Part shown: piece by piece, positions 1 through 7,404 of the stretch | How the letters are laid out: each line of letters starts with the position of its first letter | Position numbering within the stretch: the stretch's first letter is position 1 | DNA from: Bradyrhizobium sp. Ec3.3 | Lineage (GTDB): Bacteria > Pseudomonadota > Alphaproteobacteria > Rhizobiales > Xanthobacteraceae | NCBI RefSeq assembly: GCF_000472925.1 | Contig: NZ_AXAS01000033.1 | Span: forward strand, 1-64,000 | Length of the DNA stretch: 64,000 nucleotides | Direction: 5' to 3' | The notes under the pieces: model-generated | Seen by the model: only the letters and a program-made list of their open reading frames with translations | Databases searched by the model: none | Told to the model about the DNA's origin: nothing | Position numbers and translations under genes: made by a program

Positions 1-198
1 CAGACCGGCGAGTACGGCAACCTCGTCACCAAGGGCATCATCGACCCGACCAAGGTCGTGCGCACCGCGATCCAGAACGCCTCCTCCGTGGCGGCGCTGC
101 TGATCACCACCGAGGCCATGGTCGCCGAGCTGCCGAAGAAGGCCGCTGCCGGCCCCGCCATGCCCCCGGGCGGCGGCATGGGCGGCATGGACTTCTGA
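1..198 (+). CDS. groL: Chaperonin GroEL, C-terminal end (5' truncated by window)
   Basis: The window opens inside a gene read in frame 1 that ends at TGA 196-198. The 65 residues include NASSVAALLITTEAMV, the conserved last part of the GroEL equatorial domain, and end in the typical Gly/Met-rich tail GGGMGGMDF. GroEL forms the double-ring cytosolic chaperonin that folds proteins with GroES using ATP. The rest of the gene, and probably groES, lie to the left. A strong terminator follows 32 bases after the stop. Identification is certain; which of several groEL paralogues this is cannot be told from the tail. Confidence 0.97.
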   Translation, partial: QTGEYGNLVTKGIIDPTKVVRTAIQNASSVAALLITTEAMVAELPKKAAAGPAMPPGGGMGGMDF

Positions 199-230
199 TC
201 CAGCCGTTCTGGCAAACTCAAGAAATGCGA

Positions 231-260
231 AACCCCGGCAGCGATGCCGGGGTTTTTGTT
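231..260 (+). terminator. Rho-independent terminator of groEL
   Basis: Perfect 10-bp stem AACCCCGGCA / TGCCGGGGTT (231-240 and 245-254) with a GCGA loop, followed by a T-rich run (TTTGTTTTT). It lies 32 bases after the groEL stop. Confidence 0.93.
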
Positions 261-282
261 TTTATGCGCACTTTCTCCGCCC

Positions 283-346
283 GTCATTCCGGGGCGCGCG
301 AAGCGCGAGCTATGATGCGCAATTGCGCATCTGAGAATCCATAACC
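283..346 (+). repeat. Left 64-bp inverted repeat of the GIY-YIG element
   Basis: Exact reverse complement of 654-717. It starts GTCATTCCGGGGC and ends GAATCCATAACC. The stop codon of the restored nuclease frame (354-356) lies just inside it. Confidence 0.95.
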
Positions 347-353
347 ACGAACG

Positions 354-640
354 TCAGTTGGTTATCCCGGAATAGAGATCGTCCCAGTTCGGGTTCTGCT
401 CCTCGATCAGCCGCGTCTTCCAATCGCGCCGCCACTTCTTGAGCTCCTTCTCGCGCGCGATGGCATCGCTGCGTCATCGTAGACCTCAAACAGCACGAGC
501 TTGTCGACGCCGTACTTTGTCGTGAAGCCGGGAACGGCTTTCGTTTTGTGCTCGCAAACGCAGCGTACGAGGTCGTTGGTCACGTCGATGTTGAGCGTGC
601 CGTGCTTCTTGCTCGCGAGGATGTAGACGTAGTAGGCCAT
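354..640 (-). pseudogene. Frameshifted GIY-YIG nuclease (UvrC-N-like, YhbQ family)
   Basis: From ATG at 640 the frame gives MAYYVYILASKKHGTL and continues to VLFEVYDDA, a typical small GIY-YIG nuclease (usual length about 90-100 aa). Near 460-465 one base is missing. The next frame continues AIAREKELKKWRRDWK and ends NPNWDDLYSGITN at stop 354-356, which is the normal C-terminus. The span of 287 bases is one short of a whole number of codons. The active-site half-motif has also decayed: where relatives read approximately YIGVTNDLVRRV, this copy reads NIDVTNDLVRCV, losing the YIG tyrosine and glycine and an arginine. The gene is therefore dead twice over. In this family a single GIY-YIG domain would cut DNA. 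It lies inside the inverted-repeat element 283-717. Confidence 0.85.
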
Positions 641-653
641 TGCAAGCGCCTGG

Positions 654-717
654 GGTTATGGATTCTCAGATGCGCAATTGCGCATCATAGCTCGCGCTTC
701 GCGCGCCCCGGAATGAC
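654..717 (-). repeat. Right 64-bp inverted repeat of the GIY-YIG element
   Basis: Exact reverse complement of 283-346 over all 64 bases. It begins 13 bases upstream of the nuclease start codon and so would have carried its promoter region. Confidence 0.95.
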
Positions 718-739
718 AGCTGAGAGAGCTGCAGCCCCC

Positions 740-1486
740 TCACCTCACCACCTTCCAGAACCGCTCCATGCGCGGGTCGCCGTCCTCGTCCATCGACCAG
801 AAGATGCGGCTGACGCGGCCGACGAGATTGTCCATCGGCACGTAGCCGATCGAGGTCATCACGCGGCTGTCGGTCGAGCTGTCCCTGTTGTCGCCGAGCA
901 CGAAGACGTGGCCGGCCGGCACGGTGAAGACGAGCGTGTTGTCGTAGAGGCCGTTGTCGATGCAGTCATAGGTCTCGTAGCTCACGCCGTTCGGCAGCGT
1001 CTCGCGCCAGCGCTTCACTCTTGCGCGATCGAGGCCGCACACGTTGGTGCTGGGGGAATCCTTCAACCGCTCGCGCGCAACCGGGCGGTCGTTGATGACG
1101 AGCTCGCCCTCCTGCATCTGGATGCGGTCGCCGGGCAGCCCCACCACGCGCTTGATGTAGTCGACGTTCGAATCCATCCCTGAGCAAAACACCACGATGT
1201 CGCCGCGCACGGGATCGGATGCGGAGATGCGCCCCGAGAACAAGGGTAGTGCATAGGGAAAGGAGTAGCGGCCGTAGCCATAGGCATACTTGCTGGCGAG
1301 GACGTAATCGCCCGTTAGCAGCGCCGGCGCCATCGAGCCGGAGGGGATGCTGAACGGCTCGAACAGGAAGAAGCGAAACACGAGCGGCGGCGACCACAGC
1401 ACCGGGATCAACAGAATCAGGATCAGAACCGCCTTCCATTCACTGGATCGCGGCTTCGGACGAACGGATTCTTGAAGAGTGGTCAT
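740..1486 (-). CDS. lepB: Signal peptidase I
   Basis: Membrane serine protease that removes signal peptides from exported proteins on the outer face of the inner membrane. The 248-aa product has one N-terminal membrane segment (about residues 19-40), then PSGSMAPALLTGDYV with nucleophile Ser51, YIKRVVGLPGD with general base Lys112, and the family box GDNRDSSTDSR (about 198-208). I chose ATG at 1486 because it has CAGGA seven bases upstream and gives the normal N-terminus; the frame stays open to 1588, but those 34 residues (EVQGHCDQGEAS...) do not look like a signal peptidase. It stands alone on the minus strand, apart from the SPFH gene upstream by a terminator. Family and activity are clear. 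Confidence 0.95.
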   Translation of the reverse strand: MTTLQESVRPKPRSSEWKAVLILILLIPVLWSPPLVFRFFLFEPFSIPSGSMAPALLTGDYVLASKYAYGYGRYSFPYALPLFSGRISASDPVRGDIVVFCSGMDSNVDYIKRVVGLPGDRIQMQEGELVINDRPVARERLKDSPSTNVCGLDRARVKRWRETLPNGVSYETYDCIDNGLYDNTLVFTVPAGHVFVLGDNRDSSTDSRVMTSIGYVPMDNLVGRVSRIFWSMDEDGDPRMERFWKVVR

Positions 1487-1598
1487 AATCCTGCCCGCGA
1501 TACCTTCGAACGCGTCGAGACTGTCGCGCGGCTCGGCGCACGCAATACTCGCCTCACCTTGGTCGCAGTGTCCCTGCACTTCGTTCACCGGATAAACG

Positions 1599-1622
1599 AA
1601 AGGCCGCCCGTGGGCGGCCTTT
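1599..1622 (-). terminator. Terminator downstream of the SPFH gene
   Basis: Perfect inverted repeat AAAGGCCGCCC / GGGCGGCCTTT with a 2-base centre. Read on the minus strand it lies six bases after the stop of the gene at 1629 and is followed by CGTTTATC. Confidence 0.7.
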
Positions 1623-1628
1623 CTGACG

Positions 1629-2780
1629 TCACGCGCTCTCGGGCGCCTTCAGGCGCACCAGCCGGGTGAGCAGGGCATCGAGGCCCTCGCCGTCACCGGC
1701 ATGGAGGTCGATGCGGCCGACCTTCTCGACCAGCCGCTCCAGCGACTCCAGCTCCTTGAGCCGCAGCAGCAGGGGGTTCTCCTCCATCAGGCGGGCGGTG
1801 TTCAGAAGCGAACGCGTCGCCGCGGTCTCTTCCTGCCGGCGGATCAGGTTCGCCTTCGCGACCCGCTCCGCCTCCACCACCTTGTTCACCAGCTCCCGGA
1901 TTTCGCCGGGCAGGATCACATCCTTGACGCCGAGCTCGGTGACCTCGACGCCGGATACCGCGACGCGTGCGCGCACATAGTCGCGCAGCTCCGCATCCAG
2001 CGCCGCCTTCGCCGACAGCACCTCGTCCAGCGTTCGGCCCGCCACCGCCTCGCGGATCGCGAACTGCACCAGGCGGTACAGCCACGCATCCACGTCGGGC
2101 ACGGTCGCAACCGTCCGCTCGGGATCGACGATCCTGCGGAACGCCGTCAGCGTCACCCGCAGCGCGATGCGATCCTTGGTCAGCATCTCCTGCGCGGTGA
2201 TCTCGACCGCCTGGGGCCGCAGGTCGAGGCGCTTCACCTCGATCTTGCGGCCGACGGTCCAGAAGGCGTGCCGGCCGGGCGCAAGCCGCTCCACGAGCCG
2301 GCCCTCGACATAGAGCAGGCCCGCCTCGTGGTTCTCGACCACCGTCTCGCTCACGACGGTCGAACGATTGCGCTCGATCATGGTCAGGTGCCGCGCATCG
2401 ACCTGGGGATCGCGCGACACATCGATGCGCTCGACATCGATGCGGGTTGCGACCTTCCAGTAGACGCGCACCTGCCAGGGCGTCATCAGGTGCACGGGCC
2501 GCCCGTCAAGGCTGACGATGGCGATCTCGTCCGCCTTGGTCTCGACCGCCTCGAACAGCTCGGCGGCAAGATCAGGCCGTGCGGCCTTCAGCACCGCGTA
2601 GCGATCCGCGGAGAATTCCGCGCGCACGACGTCGAACAGCTCGGCCCTGAGCTCGTGCAGGGGATCGAACAGGCGATGCCGACCGGGCGCAAGCACGCGC
2701 ACGAGCTGCCCGTTGCGCGTGAGCAACGCACGCTCGCCATCCTTCACCGTCACGTTCAGCATCAGCAAATGCCAGCTCAT
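1629..2780 (-). CDS. SPFH/Band 7 (slipin-type) protein
   Basis: 383-aa protein of the stomatin/prohibitin/flotillin/HflK superfamily. An N-terminal region of about 130 residues precedes a second stretch starting about 145 (VVENHEAGLLYVEGRLVERLAPGRHAFW), which is the usual start of a Band 7 domain. The domain continues through QEMLTKDRIALRV and IREAVAGRTLDEVL. A charged, probably coiled segment (KVVEAERVAKANLIRRQEET) follows, and the end is LKELESLERLVEKV, as in slipins. No clear transmembrane helix is visible, unlike most slipins. ATG at 2780 has GGAGG eight bases upstream. Relatives build membrane-associated oligomeric scaffolds, often beside NfeD proteases, but no nfeD is next to it. The precise job is unknown. 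Confidence 0.88.
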   Translation of the reverse strand: MSWHLLMLNVTVKDGERALLTRNGQLVRVLAPGRHRLFDPLHELRAELFDVVRAEFSADRYAVLKAARPDLAAELFEAVETKADEIAIVSLDGRPVHLMTPWQVRVYWKVATRIDVERIDVSRDPQVDARHLTMIERNRSTVVSETVVENHEAGLLYVEGRLVERLAPGRHAFWTVGRKIEVKRLDLRPQAVEITAQEMLTKDRIALRVTLTAFRRIVDPERTVATVPDVDAWLYRLVQFAIREAVAGRTLDEVLSAKAALDAELRDYVRARVAVSGVEVTELGVKDVILPGEIRELVNKVVEAERVAKANLIRRQEETAATRSLLNTARLMEENPLLLRLKELESLERLVEKVGRIDLHAGDGEGLDALLTRLVRLKAPESA

Positions 2781-3117
2781 GGCACGCCTCCATCATGTTG
2801 CCCTCCGGCCAGACGCGGCCGGACGGCGGGTTTCGTTTGCAAAGGACGTGAGGACGCGGACGACGCTTCCTGAGAAATCGGCGGGCCGGGGCTTGAGCTT
2901 GCGTGATGACGGGCGCACGCGCGCAATCGCCCGACGTGTGTCGAGCGGTCGCACGGAGCCACCCGGCATCGGCGCAAGCGGTATCTACCCGCGGCGCAAA
3001 GCCGGTCTCACAGTGTCGTTGTGCGGACGGAAAGCCTTTCGGCAAAACGGCCGGACTGCGACTGAAGCGCGCGTCCGGTCCCCTTCAGAGGAATCAGCTT
3101 TCTAGGCTGAAACGGAG
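2781..3117. other. Intergenic stretch without a recognised gene
   Basis: Between the SPFH start and the tRNA-like pair. Open frames on both strands have compositions of shadow ORFs (Arg/Ala/Pro-rich, no start signal). No hairpin or promoter stands out. Confidence 0.5.
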
Positions 3118-3188
3118 CGCTGGAGCGGGATTCGAACCCGCGTCACGATGATTAAACGTCATCTGCTCTACCACTGAGCTATCCTTTG
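3118..3188 (-). tRNA. Degenerate tRNA-like sequence, Lys(UUU)-like anticodon
   Basis: Reading the minus strand, 71 bases fold as a tRNA. The D arm is GCTC AGTGGTA GAGC, the anticodon stem GATGA/TCATC has loop CGTTTAA, the variable loop has five bases, and the T arm is GCGGG TTCGAAT CCCGC. The anticodon would be UUU, but position 33, nearly always U, is G. The acceptor stem CAAAGGA/TCCAGCG pairs at only four of seven positions, and no CCA is encoded. Cloverleaf spacing is intact, so this is either a recently decayed tRNA or an unusual one. A functional role as tRNA-Lys is doubtful. Confidence 0.55.
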
Positions 3189-3190
3189 GT

Positions 3191-3262
3191 TGGTACAAGA
3201 AATCGGAATCGAACCGATGCCTTCGGATTTTACCCCGACGCTCTCCATGAGCTACATCCTGC
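3191..3262 (-). pseudogene. tRNA relic ending in CCA
   Basis: Two bases upstream of the preceding tRNA-like unit on the minus strand. It has a good T arm (ATCGG TTCGATT CCGAT) followed by TTCTTGT and an encoded ACCA end. The D arm (GCTC ATGGA GAGC) has a shortened loop, and the anticodon arm around TCGGGGTAAAATCCGA does not give a clean 7-base loop. The 5' acceptor strand (CAGGATG) does not pair with the 3' strand. Probably a decayed tRNA. Confidence 0.4.
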
Positions 3263-3445
3263 ATCTTCGTTCGGCGGAACACGAAACCGGAGACCGGCCC
3301 GCGCCAGTCGGGTCTCAGAGAGCCCGAACACATGGCCAACGCGAAGGAGCGCGCTCATAAGGCAAGCCGAGCTCGATTGCAAGCGTGATTCTTGCGACAA
3401 TTTGAATTCGGCGCGCGAAGCCGCGAGATTGGTCGCCGGAAGCCG

Positions 3446-4285
3446 TTAGCTTTTCGCGAAATCCTTGAAGCAGGAGCGCACCCACTCGATCGTCAGACGC
3501 GTTGCGGGATCGCGCTTGAGGTGGTTTTGCACCAGCAGCCAGACGTCGCGGCGCCGGGGAAGCAAGGTGGCGCGCAGGCTGCGATCGGCGAGCAACGCCT
3601 CGCAGCTGTATTCGGGCAGCACGCCGATCACCTGATGCGACTGGATCAGGGTGCGCATGACGCGGATGTTGTCGGTGACGCAGCGCGCATTCTTCAGCCG
3701 CTTCGCGCGCAAGAATTGCGCCTCGGGGATCGCGTCGAGCTCGTCCGGATAGCCGCACACGATCGGGTCGATGTCGCTCCGATCCGCCGGCTCGAAGAAA
3801 TACAGGCGCACGTCGGCGAGCTTCGAAATCGTGAAATCGCCCTTATCGGGCTTGCGCAGGCGAATGGCCAGATCGGCCTGCCAGCGCGAGAATTTCACAT
3901 TCTCGCTCGAGGTGAGGAATTGCAGCGTCAGCCCGGGATTGTCGCGCAGAAAAGCTTGCGCGCGCGGCGCCAGCAGCTCCTCGGCGACCGTATTGGTGGA
4001 AGCGATACGCAAGCGGCCGACTGCACCGGGCTCGCTCTCGCCGATGCGATCGATCGCGGCGATATGCGCCGCCATGGCCTTGACGTGCTCGAGCACCGCT
4101 TCGCAATGGCGGGTCGGCCGGCGCAATCCGTCGACCGCCTCGAACAGGGGCACGCCGAGGTCGCGCTGGATCCGGGCGAGCCTGCGCCCGACCGTGGTCT
4201 CATCGATGCGCAGCCGTGCGCTGGCACCGGCATAGGTGCCCTCCTCCCGCACGGCCGCGATGATGCGGAGATCGTCCCAGTTCAT
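3446..4285 (-). CDS. LysR-family transcriptional regulator
   Basis: 279-aa regulator. The N-terminal winged helix-turn-helix covers about residues 1-60: MNWDDLRIIAAVREEGTYAGASARL, then TTVGRRLARIQRDLGVPLFE. A LysR substrate-binding domain follows (GRLRIASTNTVAEELLAPRAQAFL, then RWQADLAIRLRKP). I took ATG 4285 (MNWDDL), which begins exactly at the domain; the frame is open to 4354, but the extra 23 residues (MCRNIAAYGCEF) are not family-like. It is divergent from the cysteine hydrolase at 4415 across 129 bases, the classical arrangement in which a LysR protein controls its neighbour. The effector is unknown. Confidence 0.9.
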   Translation of the reverse strand: MNWDDLRIIAAVREEGTYAGASARLRIDETTVGRRLARIQRDLGVPLFEAVDGLRRPTRHCEAVLEHVKAMAAHIAAIDRIGESEPGAVGRLRIASTNTVAEELLAPRAQAFLRDNPGLTLQFLTSSENVKFSRWQADLAIRLRKPDKGDFTISKLADVRLYFFEPADRSDIDPIVCGYPDELDAIPEAQFLRAKRLKNARCVTDNIRVMRTLIQSHQVIGVLPEYSCEALLADRSLRATLLPRRRDVWLLVQNHLKRDPATRLTIEWVRSCFKDFAKS

Positions 4286-4345
4286 GCAGCCATTTAGCAC
4301 GCACGGCGCCACGCCTGCAAATTCGCAGCCATATGCTGCAATATT

Positions 4346-4361
4346 CCTGCACAATAGCAGG
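4346..4361. promoter_or_regulatory. Candidate LysR operator
   Basis: Inverted repeat CCTGC-ACAATA-GCAGG between the LysR gene and the divergent hydrolase gene. Size and place suit a LysR site, but the arms are short and it could be chance. Confidence 0.35.
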
Positions 4362-4414
4362 CGGGAGCTGCGCTAGGTTTTGTCGATCTGACGTCACCGA
4401 AAGGCAGCCTCACC

Positions 4415-5008
4415 ATGACCGCTCCCAAGACCCTGCTCGAACTCGCCGGCGCCGATTTGAGCCTGCCCCGGCTCGGCGAGAGCTGTCTCGTCCTGATCGA
4501 TCTCCAGAACGAATATCGCGCAGGCCCGCTGGCGCTGCCCGATGCGGAGGCGGCCATCGCGCGCGCGGCGCAACTGTTGGCCCGCGCGCGGCAGAGCGGT
4601 GCGGCGATCCTCCATATCGCGCACAAGGGCCGATCGGGCGGCCTGTTCGACCGCGAGGCGGAGCGCGGCGCGATCATTGCGAGCCTGGCGCCGCTCGCAA
4701 CCGAGCCGGTGATCGAAAAGGCGCTGCCGAATGCGTTTGCCGGCACTGACCTGCAAGCACGGCTTGCCGCGACCGGGCGCAAGAACATCGTCATCGCGGG
4801 TTTCATGACCCACATGTGCGTCAGCTCGAGCGCGCGCGCCGCGCTCGATCTCGGTCTGCGCACCACGATTGCCTCGGATGCCTGCGCGACGCGCGACCTG
4901 CCTGACGGCCGCGGCGGCACGATCGCAGCCAGAACCGTTCATGACGTTGCACTCGCCGAACTGTCTGACCGCTTTGCCATCATCGCGCGCAGCGATGCGT
5001 TGATCTGA
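4415..5008 (+). CDS. Cysteine hydrolase, isochorismatase-like family
   Basis: 197-aa cytosolic enzyme of the isochorismatase/nicotinamidase superfamily. The triad is visible: Asp29 in LVLIDLQNEY, Lys102 in IEKALPNAF, Cys135 in MTHMCVSSSARAA. Members hydrolyse amides or vinyl ethers (nicotinamide, biuret, N-carbamoyl compounds, isochorismate); the sequence does not tell which. It is divergent from a LysR gene and followed 29 bases later by a glutathione S-transferase, so the two form a small transcription unit, perhaps for detoxifying or degrading one compound. That role is inference. ATG 4415 gives the family-length protein. Confidence 0.9.
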   Translation: MTAPKTLLELAGADLSLPRLGESCLVLIDLQNEYRAGPLALPDAEAAIARAAQLLARARQSGAAILHIAHKGRSGGLFDREAERGAIIASLAPLATEPVIEKALPNAFAGTDLQARLAATGRKNIVIAGFMTHMCVSSSARAALDLGLRTTIASDACATRDLPDGRGGTIAARTVHDVALAELSDRFAIIARSDALI

Positions 5009-5037
5009 TCAAATCCGAACACGGAGCATATCAACAC

Positions 5038-5667
5038 ATGCTGCAGCTCTTCTTCCGGCCAATGGCCTGCTCGCTCGCAAGCCGTATTGCGTTGATGGAG
5101 GCTGGCATCGAGGCGCGCTATCACCTCGTCGATCTCTGGACCAAGAAGGTCGTGGACGACGGCAGCGACTTCCGTAGCGTTTCGCCAAAAGGCGCCGTGC
5201 CGGTGCTGGTCCTGGAGAATGGCGAACGGCTGACCGAGAGCGCAGCGGTGCTGCAATATATCGCCGACTTGAAGCCTGAGCTCGGTCTCGCGCCGCGGCC
5301 CGGCGATCCCGATCGCTATCGCCTGCAGGAGTGGCTCAGCTTCATCGGCGCCGAGATCCACAAGGCGTTCCTGTTTCCGAGCTTCTGGTACAAGGACGAG
5401 GCGTCGCTTGCGAAGCCGCGTGCAAGAATCGGACAGACACTATCGATGCCCGCCACGCATCTCGCCGAGCGCGAATTCCTGGTCAGCGACCGCTTCACCG
5501 TTGCGGATGCGCATCTCACCTGGGCCTTGCTGCTGCTCCGTCCCGCAGGCGTCGACATTGCGCAATGGCCGTCGCTGGTCAGCTATCTCGCCCGCATGCA
5601 GGCGCGGCCCGCGGTGCGGGACGCGATTGCGACCGAAATGGCGCTGCGCAAGACAGTGACGGCTTAA
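5038..5667 (+). CDS. Glutathione S-transferase family protein
   Basis: 209 aa. The N-terminal thioredoxin-like domain is FFRPMACSLASRIALMEAG with Cys11/Ser12 at the usual active position, then KGAVPVLVLENGERLTES with the cis-Pro and glutathione-binding Glu-Ser. The all-helical C-terminal domain contains LVSDRFTVADAHLTWAL (N-capping box and hydrophobic staple). The arrangement resembles beta-class bacterial GSTs. It follows the cysteine hydrolase by 29 bases and probably shares its transcript. The stop lies four bases from the stop of the convergent gene at 5672. The substrate is unknown. Confidence 0.92.
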   Translation: MLQLFFRPMACSLASRIALMEAGIEARYHLVDLWTKKVVDDGSDFRSVSPKGAVPVLVLENGERLTESAAVLQYIADLKPELGLAPRPGDPDRYRLQEWLSFIGAEIHKAFLFPSFWYKDEASLAKPRARIGQTLSMPATHLAEREFLVSDRFTVADAHLTWALLLLRPAGVDIAQWPSLVSYLARMQARPAVRDAIATEMALRKTVTA

Positions 5668-5671
5668 GGTC

Positions 5672-6832
5672 TCACTCCACCCGCGCGAGCACGGCGAGCT
5701 TGCGGATGCCCCTGTTGCGGTAGGCATCAAGGAAGGCCGAGTAGTCGCGGAACGACACGCAGCCGTTGGAATCGCCGTTGGGTCCGAGCATGAAGGTGTG
5801 CGCGAGCAGGCCGTCGCGGCCGTAGATCGCGTTCTCGCCGCCGATCGGCGTCAGCCGCAACGCCGGTACGCCGTGGAACAGCGCCTCGCGCGGCTTCAGC
5901 GTATAGATGTGCGGCGGCGTCACGCCGCGCATGCGGACACGCGAGGAGTGCGGATCGTCGAGATTCGAGCCGAGGCCGGAATGCGCCTCGAGCTTCGTGC
6001 CGTCGGGCAGATACACCGTCTTGGCGGTGATGTCGTAGACCGCCGTGTCGCGGTCATAGGGCGGCGCACCGCCGAGCATCGGGTTCTGCTCCTTCGGCGC
6101 GATGCTCGCGGTCACACTCGCATCGGCTGAAGCGTAAGCAAGCAGGCCGCCTGACGGCTCGCGCTTGCCCCAGAGCTTCTCGACCATCGACTGCCGCGGC
6201 CCGGTGATCGCCATGACCGCCGCCTTCGCGCGATCGGCGAAAGACTTGGGCTTCGCCTCTGGCACGCGCGCGGTCTCGGCCGGCTCGGCCGAGGCAAGCT
6301 GCACCGGCGCATCTGCGCCGCGCTTGGCCTTTGCGGCGTCTGCGATCTTGGCGGGGCCTTGCGCCTTCGGCGCTTCCGCGACCTTCACAGGCGCGGCGGG
6401 CTTCGCGGTCTCCTTGGCGTCGGCAACGTTCGTGGCGGGCGCCTGCGGCGCCGCGCTCGCCGCGTTGGACGCCACGCTCTGCGGGGCTGCGGCGGCAAAA
6501 CGCTCGTTGAACATTTCGCGGGTCATCGGCGTGACCACCCGCCCGCGATCGGGCAGCATCGCAAAAACTTCCCTGACCGCTTCGCCGGCCTCGCGCAGCG
6601 CGACCTTCGGCGCACGCTTGATCACGGGCTCGTCGTAGCCGGCGGTGCCAACGGTCGGATAGACGTTCGCGCCGAAGACGTTGTTGTAGACGGTCCAGCC
6701 GGCGCCCAGCACGAGGCAGCCGATCGCGGCGGCGCCGACGATGGTCTGGGTGGTCACTTTCCGGGAAGACTTCCGAGAATTCTTCTTGGACTTCCGTGCC
6801 GCGTTACTTTGCGCAGCGATACTCGTACTCAT
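5672..6832 (-). CDS. Membrane-anchored DUF2778 (Tlde1-like, L,D-transpeptidase fold) protein
   Basis: 386 aa. A basic N-terminus (KSKKNSRKSSRK) and one membrane segment (VGAAAIGCLVLGAGWTVY, about 30-47) put the rest in the periplasm. A long Ala/Pro/Lys-rich linker (about 110-240) leads to a C-terminal domain with YLPDGTKLEAHSGLG, ALFHGVPALRLTPIGG and HTFMLGPNGDSNGCVSF. His345 and Cys358 of the last motif match the catalytic pair of DUF2778/Tlde1 peptidoglycan L,D-transpeptidase-like enzymes. I started at ATG 6832 (AAGGCG just upstream); the open frame to 7000 adds 56 non-family residues. No secretion-system or immunity gene is adjacent, so a housekeeping role in cell-wall remodelling is more likely than a toxin role. 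Confidence 0.85.
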   Translation of the reverse strand: MSTSIAAQSNAARKSKKNSRKSSRKVTTQTIVGAAAIGCLVLGAGWTVYNNVFGANVYPTVGTAGYDEPVIKRAPKVALREAGEAVREVFAMLPDRGRVVTPMTREMFNERFAAAAPQSVASNAASAAPQAPATNVADAKETAKPAAPVKVAEAPKAQGPAKIADAAKAKRGADAPVQLASAEPAETARVPEAKPKSFADRAKAAVMAITGPRQSMVEKLWGKREPSGGLLAYASADASVTASIAPKEQNPMLGGAPPYDRDTAVYDITAKTVYLPDGTKLEAHSGLGSNLDDPHSSRVRMRGVTPPHIYTLKPREALFHGVPALRLTPIGGENAIYGRDGLLAHTFMLGPNGDSNGCVSFRDYSAFLDAYRNRGIRKLAVLARVE

Positions 6833-7344
6833 TCGCCTTGCGTCCAGGACGGTGTCACTCAGTCCCCCTTCGAAGTGCCGCTGCTGGTCACGGTCCGAGA
6901 GCTGCATCTCGCAGAGGGTCGGAGCGTCATTAAGGCGACTTTTAGTTAAATGCGGATTAAGTTCGGGCGGATATGGGGCATCCCGCAAAGGCTGTCCCAT
7001 TTCGGGAAAAAGTCCGCAGAATTACGGACTTAGACGAAGTTGTTAACCATATTTCTCGACCGGTTTGGCGCGATGATCTGCCCCCTCCGGTCACATCTCA
7101 TGACGCATCCAACCACGGCCTTTTCGTGATCTTGAACGCCGCCGGATCATAGCGACGGAGCGTTGCGCGAGGCTGGCGGACTCCTCTGATGCGACACGCG
7201 ATGCGCCGGCTGACATCGGTCTCATCGCGCGCCGAACGCCCACGCTACACGGCGCGCTGACCCAGAGTTGATTGCTCACGATCTGGAAAAGAGCCCAGCG
7301 ACAAAATAGGTCCCATCTCGGCACTTTTCGGCAGCCTCTGCGCG
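6833..7344. other. Intergenic region, no gene seen; one inverted repeat
   Basis: Five hundred bases upstream of two divergent genes. No convincing coding frame. AAGTCCG-N8-CGGACTT at 7010-7031 is a possible protein-binding site or hairpin. AT-rich segments around 6945-7060 may hold the promoter of the DUF2778 gene. Confidence 0.45.
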
Positions 7345-7362
7345 TGATACGGTACCGTATCA
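7345..7362. promoter_or_regulatory. Perfect 18-bp palindrome upstream of the FecR-cyclase operon
   Basis: TGATACGGTACCGTATCA is fully self-complementary and lies 43 bases before the FecR-protein start. A candidate operator for an unidentified dimeric regulator. Confidence 0.5.
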
Positions 7363-7404
7363 AGATCGCCTTGAAATGTGCCGAGCACGCCAATGGAGGC
7401 TGGC

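Larger units (their letters stand above)
283..717. mobile_element. 435-bp element: GIY-YIG pseudogene between perfect 64-bp inverted repeats
   Basis: Positions 283-346 and 654-717 are exact reverse complements over 64 bases, with the GIY-YIG reading frame between them. The outer ends read GTCATTCCGGGGC / GCCCCGGAATGAC, the same ends as three non-coding palindromes at 21426, 25659 and 40091. Each 64-mer also holds its own 16-bp palindrome ATGCGCAATTGCGCAT and a small hairpin GCGCGAAGCGC. No target-site duplication is visible. I read it as a small mobile or formerly mobile unit in which a nuclease gene sits inside a REP-like palindrome; the mobility is inference. Confidence 0.7.

Noticed and set aside
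2713..3105. Plus-strand 130-codon frame in the gap after the SPFH gene
   Set aside because: Starts antisense to the SPFH gene, has no ribosome-binding site and Arg/Ser-rich composition.
3118..3262. Permuted two-piece tmRNA (as in alphaproteobacteria)
   Set aside because: The T arms and CCA end tempted, but no tag-peptide frame or tmRNA acceptor sequence (Gly-like GGGG start, G-U wobble) is visible and both units have their own D-arm-like part.
5672..6832. Type VI secretion toxin-immunity pair
   Set aside because: The DUF2778/Tlde1 fold invites it, but the protein has its own membrane anchor, there is no immunity-like gene beside it and no T6SS gene in the window.
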